Shown: piece after piece, positions 55,736-64,000 of the stretch
Numbering within the stretch: position 1 is the stretch's first letter
Layout: each line of letters opens with the position of its first letter
From: Forficula auricularia
Lineage: Eukaryota; Arthropoda; Insecta; Dermaptera; Forficulidae
Reading direction: 5' to 3'
Length of the DNA: 64,000 bases
Assembly (NCBI GenBank): GCA_024734495.1
Contig: JALMQS010000099.1
Span: forward strand, 100,655,322 to 100,719,321
Position numbers and translations under genes: made by a program
Notes under the pieces: generated by a model
The model's database searches: none
Told to the model about the DNA's origin: nothing
Seen by the model: the letters and a program-made list of their open reading frames with translations, nothing else

Positions 55736-56616
55736 TTTTATGTCCTGCCTCTTACCGGGGGTAGAGAGGGCTACACTGGTGGGGTTGTGGATGGATTTTG
55801 GTGGGCGAGTTTCGTCTCCGTCTCAACCTTAGGATTGACCTTCGCTAGTGAGAAGAGGTATAGCCTCGAGGGATAAGAGGTATAGGACAAGAAATGAATC
55901 GAATACCGGATGTGGTGAGATGATTGATTATTCTCGCTGAAAGTCAAAGCATATAAAAGATTCCCGCAGAAATGAAGTCTCTGCTTTGTCAGCCTTTGTG
56001 TTCAACAAGGTTAATTTATCAGTTTATTGAGAAATATCCAATTTATATTATAGTGTAGTATACGTATCAAGTGATACGATAAGTAGACTGAAATGTTACA
56101 ATTGTTTTTACAGAATATTCCAAATAAGTTTGATTGTAACAATGTGTTTCTTGCTAGCAAACGCAGCGCCAATCAGTCGGTCGCCGCTCGAACTACATGC
56201 TTCATAGCTATTTTTAATTTGAATTAACTTCTAGAACTCATAGCCCCAACACCACACCCTCTCTTACTTTTTTAAAATTTGATTATTTGTGAGAGAAAAT
56301 GTGTGATTTACAATGTTCAGGGTTAATGTTACAATTTTTAAGTTCAATCCCCACAAAATGATTTTATTAAAATAATTTATTTATCTTACAATATTTACAA
56401 TAATTTATTTTAGAATATTTACAATGATTTAGTTTAATTATAATGGTTATAAATATTAAAGCAGGCGCTAATTGTTTGGTTAGCAACGTGCTAAAAAAAT
56501 ATTAAACAATTTATTTAATGGTTTATTCTAGATTAAAGGATGTATTTATTGGCCTGATGCATTCAGTTAAATAAATATGATATTCAAATATCCATTGACT
56601 ACATGATAAATAAGGT
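55736..56616. other. Possible LTR-like or regulatory sequence near the Gypsy remnant
   Basis: 55930-56000 has CATATAAAAG followed about 30 bp later by a TCAG-type start (TTTGTCAGCC), promoter-like but unproven. A GC-richer block at 56155-56200 (AAACGCAGCGCCAATCAGTC) does not match a standard primer-binding site. LTR boundaries could not be set. Confidence 0.3.
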
Positions 56617-57905
56617 TTAGTATCTTACTGAATTTTTCACTTCTCTCCCGAACCTGGTTTTATAATGTTTATTGTTTTTTGGGCTCGAGGAGTTTGTTTC
56701 ATTTTGATCACTGAACACTGTCTTCTGGGATTGAGTGGGGTGAAGGAGGGTTTCTTCTGCCAGATCCTCGAAGACGGTGTACGCAGGTTTTACTCTGTCG
56801 ATTGACACGGTTACTTCCCTATTTCGTATTTGTAACTTAAATTTTTTTTCATTTCTTTCGATGACTTTGAAAGGGCCTTCGTATGGGCCTTCCAACGATT
56901 TTTTTATTTTGCCCACTCTTAGGAAAACATGTGAGCAGTTGTTCAGGTCTTTGTGTACAAATACGTTTCTTCTTTCTGATTTTTGATTCGGAAGCGGTCT
57001 CAGGATTTTTAACCTTTTTTGAAGATCCTTAACGAACGCTTCGTCATCTATATTTGTTATCGCTTCTTTTTTAGTTATTAGGTCGCCGGGAACAGCAAGT
57101 GTAGTGCCATAAATTAGTTCAGCGATTGAGAAATTTCTATCCGGGCGTAGGACTGTTCTTAGCCGTAGGAGTATTGGTGGAATGGCTTCTGACCATCTGT
57201 TCGTTTCATGTGCCCTTATCCCTACTTTCAAAGTTCTGTGGAATCGCTCGATCTTACCATTCGACTGTGGATGATAAGCCGTGGTTCGATTGAGCTTGAT
57301 TCCTACAGATTTCCGACAATATTTTAAATAACACTGATTCGAATTGGCGTCCCTGATCAGTAATCAATGTATGTGGTTTGCCGAATTTGCATATCCAGTT
57401 TTTGAAGAATGTCGTTCGCTACACTCTCTGCTGAAATGTTCTTGAGTGGTATCACATCAGGCCAGCTAGTGTAGCGGTCTATACAGTAAGGCAGTAGGTG
57501 TAATCATTAGAAGGTGGTATGGACCAATCAAATCGGTATGTATCGTATGAAATCGAGTGTCGGGTTCTTTATATTTTCCGAAATTTGATTTTGTGTGTTT
57601 TGTTATTTTATTTCTTTGGCAGTTTAAACAGCTCCTAGTCCAATTTTTAATTTCTTTTTCCATATTCGACCAGATTAATTTATTTTTTATTAATTTAACT
57701 GTTGCTTTAACTCCTGGGTGAGCTAAGTTGTGACATTGTTTGAAGATGTTGAATCTGTATTCAAGAGGAATAAATGGTCGTATTGTGTCCGTTGAGCAAT
57801 CGCACCAAATTCTGTTGCCATTTTGTGTTTCGATTTTTTTATATTTTTTCATATATTTTTTTAATTCCTCATCACTTTCTTGTTTTTTTAGCTATCTCGT
57901 CATAG
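56617..57905 (-). pseudogene. Ty3/Gypsy integrase, frameshifted
   Basis: An integrase inserts retrotransposon DNA into the genome. In minus order: a linker (EIAKKQESDEELKKYMKKYK), the zinc-binding HHCC region with HNLAHPGVKATVKLI and SCLNCQRNK, the catalytic core starting FHTIHTDLIGPY (first Asp) and LTVIDRYTSWPDVIPLKN (second frame), then a broken stretch at about 57240-57460 where the second Asp region and ERFHRTLK-type sequence are out of frame. The C-terminal part is open for 204 codons: HETNRWSEAIPPILLRLRT, SIAELIYGTTLAVPGD, GPYEGPFKVIERNEKKFKL, ending at 56617. At least two frameshifts mean no functional protein. Upstream RT and gag are absent within the window. Confidence 0.92.
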
Positions 57906-58525
57906 TCGATTGTTTTTGTTATCTCTTCTATGCGATATATGTATTAGCCCAAGTACTAGCCCTACTTAGATCCCCCAACACTCTTCATCTTGCTGACCTG
58001 GTTTCCCGCTGGAGTTGGTTACCCAAAACTTCCGCCAGGTTGCTCAGCGTAACAGGGGCACCACGTGTAGGCGAGTGTGGAGTTGGGGTGGAGAGGCTAT
58101 GTGGTCGCTGGTGACCATATATTGCGCATCACACCCCAAAGCCCCCATAAATTTCTTTAAGCTTAACATAAAAGAATTTTTTTTATATAAATAAATACAA
58201 ATCTTAATTGACGATTGTATATAATTTTCATAAAAGTCAAATGTCTCAGAAATGTAATGTATTTTGGTAAATTTTAGATGTAAATTGAAATACTATACTT
58301 ACTTTTAAACGTTCTATCTCATGTGTCATTACATATGGAATATATTATATATATATATATATATATATTTCCTTCACCAACGCCATCTCGATAGATAAAA
58401 ATTCGTTGTTGTAGGCTCCCTTGATTAAATTCCCTGTATTTATACAATGCCTCTGAAAATAAGAAAAGCTTGGAATAAATTTTTATTTTATTTTTTTATT
58501 TTAATAATTAATATTGTAACAATTT
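57906..58525. other. Mixed non-coding DNA
   Basis: A GC-rich segment at 57965-58110 keeps a plus-strand frame but I do not recognise it. A (TA)n microsatellite is at 58345-58368. No gene. Confidence 0.45.
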
Positions 58526-58529
58526 CCAT

Positions 58530-59483
58530 GGTTAATAATAATAAAGTTAGTTCCTGTGACCACCAGGGGACCTTGCGGTTAATATTTTTTAATAATAATA
58601 ACGTTAGTTCCTGTGATCACCAGGGGACCTTGCGGTTAGTATTTTTCTGCTTTAGGATTGCAATCTCACAAGTGTCGTCTATTCTTGAATTTAAGTTTTC
58701 TGCGGCTTTATTGGGGGGATCATTTCGTAACGCTGTAAGAGTCTGTGTCTCAAAGTAAGTGTTGAGGCCACATTCAAATAAATCACATTTAGCGGTTTTT
58801 AAATTATATCTGCCGCTCAAGGGTTCCGCGAGGGGTGTTTCGATTAAGTCTAGAGTTTCTAATCGCATTTCTATAGAGTGACCATGCTGAAAATACGCGT
58901 TTATTATGTAAAAGCTTATTCGCGGGAGACTGTGCTGAACGGCCAAGACGAAGCCGCACACAGTCTATGCTGAGGGCTTGTATTTTTTGTTTCTGATTAT
59001 AACCCCAACCATTGGGTTTTCCCCAGGAGGAGTTATGGTTTTGTCCAAAAGTTGCTTATACGCGGTGAGTTTATTATCCAAAGTATATGGTTTCTGAAGG
59101 AGGATTATGTCGGCACATCTAGCGGGCAGTCCCCCAATTTCGGCCGCCACTACTTTGGATCGTTGTGCGTTAAGTTGAACAATATTTAGTTTTTGGCGCA
59201 TATTCGTTTCTTTTTGGGTGAGATTATCCATTAGGCTTTATAATTTGTTTTCTGAACTTTTATTTTCGTGGCATGCAGGAATACTGGGCAGAGGTTGTGT
59301 TGAACAGAGTTGTCGTTTGTCATTTTTTGCCTGGTGCAATTTGCACATTTGGCTGGTAATTTTTTTGGAGCACGTGTCGCTCCCGTGTCCCTCAGTGCCG
59401 CAGTGGGCACATGTGGTTGGGGCGGCATTGCACCTAGCTTGGGAGTGCCGTATTTTTGGCACTTGAAGATTCTCAGACCACAC
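58530..59483 (-). pseudogene. LINE ORF1 zinc knuckles and ORF2 endonuclease
   Basis: The minus strand carries the end of ORF1 with CAHCGTEGHGSDTC, a CCHC zinc knuckle, preceded by a partly decayed knuckle (HSQARC). ORF2 follows: LNIVQLNAQRSKVVAAEIGG and DIILLQKPYT, the N-terminus of an AP-type endonuclease (the usual catalytic LLQEP appears as LLQKP), then SFYIINAYFQHGHSIEMRL and, after an internal deletion, AAENLNSRIDDTCEIAIL and NRKVPWWSQEL. The layout fits R1/I/TRAS-like LINEs. A stop, the deletion and a tandem duplication of about 62 bp at 58534-58650 (repeating RKVPWWSQELTLL) make it a dead copy. Confidence 0.85.
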
Positions 59484-59485
59484 AC

Positions 59486-60387
59486 TTTGCTACTACAACA
59501 TTCCTTGGCGCGATTATTAATGGCTCGGGGATTGTGGCATAGATCAAATTCAAAGACCACATATTTATCGTTTAATGACTTTGCTACTACTTCAGTCTTT
59601 GGCACGATTATTGATTGCTCGGCGATTGTGGCATACATCAAATTCAAAGACCATGAGACCGATCAGTGGGACTTCAACGGTCCAAGGAGAACCTCCCAAT
59701 GTGCAGTTCATCTGAACTGCCACTTTGATGGCAATTGACATTATTACATATTTAGCGTTTAATGACTTTGCTACTACAACATTCCTTGGCGCGATTATTG
59801 ATTGCTCGGGGATTGTGGCATACATCAAATTTAAAGACCACGAGACCATTCAGTGGGACTTCAACGGTCCAAGGAGAACCTCCCAATGTGCAGTTCATCT
59901 GAACTGCCACTTTGATGGCAATTGACATTATTACATATTTACCGTTTAATGACTTTGCTACTACTTCAGTCTTTGGCACGATTATTGATTGCTCGGCGAT
60001 TGTGGCATACATCAAATTCAAAGACCATGAGACCGATCAGTGGGACTTCAACGGTCCAAGGAGAACCTCCCAATTTGCAGTTCATCTGAACTGCCACTTT
60101 GATGGCAATTGACATTATTACATATTTAGCGTTTAATGACTTTGCTACTACAACATTCCTTGGCGCGATTATTGATTGCTCGGGGATTGTGGCATACATC
60201 AAATTTAAAGACCACCAGACCATACAGTGGGACTTCAACGGTCCAAGGAGAACCTCGCAATGTGCAGTTCATCTGAACTGCCACTTTGATGGCAATTGAC
60301 ATTATTACATATTTAGCGTTTAATGACTTTGCTACTACAACATTCCTTGGCGCGATTATTGATTGCTCGGGGATTGTGGCATACAGC
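59486..60387. repeat. 187-bp satellite with alternating A and B units
   Basis: TTTGCTACTAC recurs at 59580, 59767, 59954, 60141 and 60328, spaced exactly 187 bp. Units at 59580 and 59954 have ACTTCAGTCTTTGGCACG (type A); those at 59767, 60141 and 60328 have ACAACATTCCTTGGCGCG (type B). The order is B(partial)-A-B-A-B-B(partial), a dimeric higher-order repeat of 374 bp. Because 187 is not a multiple of three, the overlapping frames on both strands are repeat shadows. An isolated A-like unit lies at 61491-61608. Confidence 0.95.
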
Positions 60388-60710
60388 TACTAGTTTCAAG
60401 TTGAAACAGATTTTAGTTTCATCCTCATCCCTGGTTGAAAACAATTCTAACCACTAAAAATCAAAGACCAAAATATATAGTTTTGTCTTATTTTCAAGAA
60501 ATAAAAAATGATTTTTTAATGTTTAATTTAAAAAAGGAAAAACTCAGATCAGGAGTGAGACGACAATTGTAAAAAGAGCACTTCATCAAAAATGTACCCT
60601 CCGATTTTATCTTTGTGTACACGAACAAGCCGTTTTCTATCAGTAGTTCTTTCTTCCTCAGGGTAGAAATCTACTAATAATTTTAGATGTATAAGGAATT
60701 ATTTAGACAA
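60388..60710. other. Non-coding DNA
   Basis: No gene or defined element. Confidence 0.5.
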
Positions 60711-61486
60711 TTAATAATAAGAGATACTGATTGCCTTTTTGGCCGAGTTTTCCATTTGTTTGCGGGTGTCCGCCTGTATGACCAGAGCTAGGTCATCTGT
60801 GTAGGCAGTTGCAAACGTGTCGTCTGAGATCTCGAAGGGGGCCAGGTTATGGAGTAAGTCATCCATTACCCGGTTCCACGCTATGGGGCCGATAATAGAG
60901 CCCTGAGGGCAGCCTTTCTGCATGAACGAGTTGAAGGACCGGTCCCCGAATTTGAGTGTCATTTTTCTATCTTTAAAATAGGAAATTTATTAAGTTCAGA
61001 AGTTTAGACGAGACGTTTGCTTTTTCTAAACGTTTGTAGACTGCGTGCCAGGATAGGTTGTCAAATGCCCCTTTTATGCCGAAAAAGATTCAAAGTGCAT
61101 GATGTTTGTTGTTTTTACTTATTAACGTTAATGTTCTATAGAGAGCATCCTCAGTAGATGCCCCTTTTGTGAATCCAAATTGATTACTATTAGCCAAGCC
61201 GGCTTCGTTATAATCAACTTGGATTCGATTTAAAATTATTATCTCAAAAAGTTTACCCACTAACGGGAGCAATGCAATCGGCCTGTAGGAGTCAATTTTT
61301 GTAGGGTCTTTGGTTGGGTTTTTAAGTAGAATTTTGATGTCCGCGTGCTTCCATTGTCTCGGAAAAGTTTCCTTATCGAAACAATTATTAAAAAGGTTGA
61401 AGAGAATCTCTCGATCAGTCTCCCAAGCTTGAATCAATACTTCACATTGGATACAATCTAGACCGGGGGCCTTTTTCTTGCCTGAC
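60711..61486 (-). pseudogene. LINE reverse transcriptase core, decayed
   Basis: The minus strand reads KKKAPGLDCIQCEVL, IDSYRPIALLPLVGKLFE, NSNQFGFTKGASTEDAL, then after a frameshift IKGAFDNLSWHAVYKRL, GCPQGSIIGPIAWN and FATAYTDDLALVI. This is the ordered motif series of an R1/I-type RT. The motif A region reads FFGIKGAFDN, with the usual catalytic Asp replaced by Gly, and the YADD box is YTDD. The fragment lies upstream, on the minus strand, of the ORF1/endonuclease block at 58530-59483, the reverse of normal LINE order, with satellite between. Its 5' side is joined directly to a satellite unit. Confidence 0.88.
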
Positions 61487-61490
61487 ATTG

Positions 61491-61608
61491 CTACTACTTC
61501 ATTCTTTGGCACGATTATTGATTGCTCGGAGATTGTGGTATACATCAAATTTAAAGACCACGAGACCATTCAGTGGGACTTCAACGGTCCAAGGAGAACC
61601 TCGCAATG
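61491..61608. repeat. Isolated 187-bp satellite unit, cut by the assembly gap
   Basis: An A-like unit (TTGCTACTACTTCATTCTTT) continuing until the N gap. Shows that the array probably extends into unsequenced bases. Confidence 0.85.
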
Positions 61609-61625
61609 NNNNNNNNNNNNNNNNN
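61609..61625. other. Assembly gap (17 N)
   Basis: Seventeen unknown bases. Sequence on the two sides belongs to different repeats, so the join may be collapsed or wrong. Confidence 0.99.
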
Positions 61626-61639
61626 AAAGCCTACGTATT

Positions 61640-61990
61640 GCTATTATTTCTAGAGACAAAAGCTGAAGGCATTGCCCGTCTATCATCAAGTCTCATCAGC
61701 ATTTAGTTACAAATTAGTCACAAATTAAGATTTATACATTTAAAATTTTGAAAAATATAAAATGTATTTTTCTTTCATGTTTCCTCTGGGAGATTAGGAA
61801 TGTAAAACCTCAGATATTGCTCCATTTACATTCTAATCTCCCAAGAGGAAACATGAAGAAAAAGACATTATATATTTTTCAAAATTTTCAATGTATAAAT
61901 CTTAATTTGGTAACTAATTTGTAACTAATACTGAAATATTTGTGATAGACTGATGATGAAGGCAATGCCTTCGAAACTATAGTCTCTAGA
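61640..61990. mobile_element. Palindromic ribozyme-family element (ACUAUAGU class)
   Basis: Arms at about 61640-61798 and 61825-61990 are inverted copies sharing AATTAAGATTTATACATT and CATGTTTCCTCT. The right arm ends in an intact hammerhead-like motif. The left arm has a decayed one (about 61645-61690) with lost GAAA and CUGAUGA. The downstream flank matches that of 10236-10278. Confidence 0.85.
61946..61988 (+). ncRNA. Hammerhead ribozyme-like motif, ACUAUAGU class, intact core
   Basis: Stem I UAGA/UCUA, CUGAUGA, one U, helix II GAAGGC-AAU-GCCUUC, GAAA, ACUAUAGU, C17. With 10236-10278 it is the best-paired member of this class. Confidence 0.72.
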
Positions 61991-62190
61991 AATATTTAAA
62001 AATTATTTTATTTAAAAAACAGAAGACTTCATTTTAGTTTTTAACCTAAAATTTATATTTAACTTTTAATGTTAATTACTATGTCTCCTCTATTCTGATT
62101 GACTTATCGGCTGAGTAAGAGCAAAAAAATTCAATATACCTACACGCTAGATACTGATCCCACATGAAAAATGATATTTAAAATTAAAAA

Positions 62191-62229
62191 AACTGATGAT
62201 GAAGGCCAAGGCTTCGAAACTATGATCTC
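62191..62229 (+). ncRNA. Decayed hammerhead-like motif, ACUAUAGU class
   Basis: CUGAUGA, helix II GAAG/CUUC and GAAA are kept. The helix III segment reads ACUAUGAU, so the palindrome is lost. It is followed by the family flank with ATGTTTATTTTCATCAAGC. Confidence 0.55.
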
Positions 62230-62448
62230 AAACAAATAGGCAAATAATATATATACGTATATATATATGTGTATGTTTATTTTCATCAAGCAGAGGAAAA
62301 CCTCTTTGTTTCTCCTTATGACGTAAACAAACTATTCATCTCTGAACCTTGGACGTAAGCACGATATTTACTACATGAAGCTAAAATTCTTATTGTTGAG
62401 AAAACTAGGTTCGATTACATGTGTTTAATATGTGTATAATTCCTCAAC

Positions 62449-62492
62449 AACCGAAGATGGCCCAACAAATTTTAGGGCCGAAACGCGTTCTC
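62449..62492 (+). ncRNA. Hammerhead-like motif with ACGCGU palindrome, U4C
   Basis: Helix II GGCCC/GGGCC is strong and GAAA is kept. The segment ACGCGU is self-complementary, a fourth palindrome type, but the core reads CCGAAGA and stem I is not evident. Confidence 0.5.
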
Positions 62493-62619
62493 GCTCCTTG
62501 CAGGTTTTAAAGAACCCGGCGCATCTCACTTTGGCTGATAGCTTCCATCAACACACCGTAGAGCAGCTCAAGTTTCTGTGCCAAGTTTCAATATTCTAGT
62601 TCAAACAGTTCCAATGCAT

Positions 62620-63755
62620 TACCTGCATTTGGCCTCCCCGAGCATCTCTGCAAGTTGCTGAGAGTCTTCTTCCAAACTGCACCATTGTAGTCGAGGCCGA
62701 CGGAATGTCATCCTCGTCCTTATCACTACTGCTGGAGTTCCTCACGGCTCAGTCATCTTCCCACGCTCTTTATTATCCTATATTAATGACCTATTAACTA
62801 TCTGCCTCAATCCAATACATTGTTCGCTGACGATAGCACTCCTCCACAACGCTCAATCCTTACTAGACAATCGCGCAAACATAGCCTTCTCAATAATTCG
62901 GATTTAGCATGCTAAAAAATGGGACTCTCATCAACTTGGTAAACTTTAATGTGCTGGAGAACACAATGGCTGCCTAATTTGTAGGCGTGATAGGAACTCT
63001 TCCGGACATTTCCTTTGATTCGAGCTCATTGGAATTTCGTAATAAAATATCATTGTTAGGTGTCACCTCTGGAATGACCATATTATCTCAGTGTGGCAAA
63101 GGCTGCAGCATGTAAGCCATTGGCTCTCTTTTCCGAACCAAACGATTTTTCACCCCCACTCAACTCCTTATATTATACAAGGCTCAAATTCGCTCCCTGT
63201 CTTGAATCATTGCTCGCATTTGTGGAGAGGGGCCCCCAAGTATTCTCTTGAAACCCCTGGACGCAATATCAGAGGCGAGCTATCAGACTGATAGGCGATC
63301 CTGCATTAGCTGACACTCTCGACTCCTAGCCCATCGTAGATCTGTCTCCGCCTCTTCCTCCCTTTTTTTATGGATGCTACCATGGCTTTTGGTTCTCGAC
63401 GAAATTTAAATCGATAGTCCCACCTGGTGGCTTCTATGTGCAATGGAAAGCAATTGTCACGATTTTCTACGAAGCTCCAGCATCCGGCCGGCGCCTAAAC
63501 CTGGCGGACCAATCGAACAAACGCACTCGGCAATTGCACTTATCCTATGACATCTAGAGGCTGGAACTCGTCCGCCCGTCTTTCGTCATTTCCAGCTACT
63601 TTTGACCTTCAATCTTTCAAGACCAGCATCCACAGATACCTTCGACTTCTACCCAATCACTAAATCTCCCCTTATCTTCACGTTACAAGGGTCCACCACG
63701 GACTACAGAGGTTGTACCTTCTTGGTGCAACTTCTTCTTATATCAGTATCATTAT
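62620..63755 (+). pseudogene. LINE ORF2 3' half, heavily frameshifted
   Basis: Shifting among plus frames: TAGVPHGSVIFPRSLLSYIN (usual GVPQGSV, motif B), ICLNPIHCSL, NHCSHLWRGAPKYSLETPG (the usual CSHIWGGAP block) and, near the end, SSFPATFDLQSFKTSIHRYL just before the stop. This is the order of the RT-to-C-terminal region of the same LINE family as the fragment at 2588. Numerous frameshifts show it is old. Ends in a poly-A tail (63756-63767). Confidence 0.85.
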
Positions 63756-64000
63756 AAAAAAAAAAAAGTTCAATGAAATTTCCGAAATCCTCAAAATCAT
63801 AGAGAGCGTACTGAGTTTTGAAAAAATGTTCGTTTTTTTCCTGCATTATACGTTGTAACTCAATCTAGAATATTTTAAAAGAACTAATCTGAAACTCTCT
63901 CGTGAAATTTCGATCAAACGAAGGTAGGGTCTGCCCCCCCCCCCCCCCCCCCGTACTACCTATATATCTACCGCTACTACGTTTTGATCTACTTTAAATT
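63756..64000. other. LINE poly-A tail and simple sequence
   Basis: A run of 12 A closes the LINE. A run of about 22 C lies at 63933-63953, a likely site of sequencing error. No gene. Confidence 0.7.

Noticed and set aside
59310..60299. Series of overlapping 66-142 codon frames on both strands
   Set aside because: They repeat every 187 bp and arise from the satellite; the unit length is not divisible by three, so no continuous protein is encoded.
1..64000. CRISPR array, prokaryotic operon or phage system
   Set aside because: No short regularly spaced direct repeats with unique spacers and no prokaryotic gene organisation; introns, SINEs and LINEs show a eukaryotic genome.

Overview
The window looks like intergenic or intronic DNA from an AT-rich arthropod genome, most likely an insect. 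The evidence is one spliced exon of a host-type flavin-containing monooxygenase, eukaryotic transposons of nearly every class, a tRNA-derived SINE, and no bacterial gene organisation. I cannot name the species. One 17-base N gap (61609-61625) shows that this is a scaffolded assembly.

Layout. 0-0.4 kb: FMO exon on the minus strand. 1.6-5.2 kb: a hAT element with a perfect 8-bp target duplication, a 5'-truncated Copia element with an open pol frame and a 3' LTR, and a direct duplication of the hAT end that still carries the empty Copia target site. 6-14.3 kb: two small hAT-type elements and the first hammerhead-like motifs. 15-20.7 kb: a 2.2-kb-spaced direct repeat, a foldback, a LINE tail and a 119-bp satellite. 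21.4-25.9 kb: a broken hAT transposase, a palindromic ribozyme-bearing element, a hAT MITE and a Harbinger MITE. 26.6-31.4 kb: a long-TIR element carrying a SINE, a complete but broken Tc1/mariner element inside a ribozyme-family palindrome, and a foldback. 33.3-36 kb: a LINE RNase H split by a hAT element, then a satellite-rich repeat. 36.9-40.4 kb: a large inverted duplication truncated at a LINE. 41.7-46.3 kb: a hairpin MITE with perfect TSDs and a pogo-like element with a nested repeat. 46.5-54.5 kb: palindromic Penelope-type elements, one with a GIY-YIG endonuclease ORF. 56.6-58 kb: a decayed Ty3/Gypsy integrase. 58.5-61.6 kb: a rearranged LINE with a dimeric 187-bp satellite. 61.6-64 kb: more ribozyme-bearing repeats and another LINE 3' half.

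The strongest signal beyond ordinary transposons is about two dozen hammerhead-ribozyme-like motifs: 13 with all core blocks kept and about 10 decayed. They fall into three main classes that differ in primary sequence but share CUGANGA, a helix II hairpin, GAAA, and a self-complementary helix III segment (ACUAUAGU, ACGU or AUAUAU). Many sit as outward-facing inverted pairs at the two ends of palindromic elements. One class flanks the Penelope-type GIY-YIG ORF, which agrees with published reports of hammerheads in Penelope-like elements. Every copy with a full core has one extra nucleotide between CUGANGA and helix II, a departure from the textbook core that should be tested.

Apart from the FMO exon I see no host gene with good support. 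Most other open frames are transposon fragments or repeat shadows.
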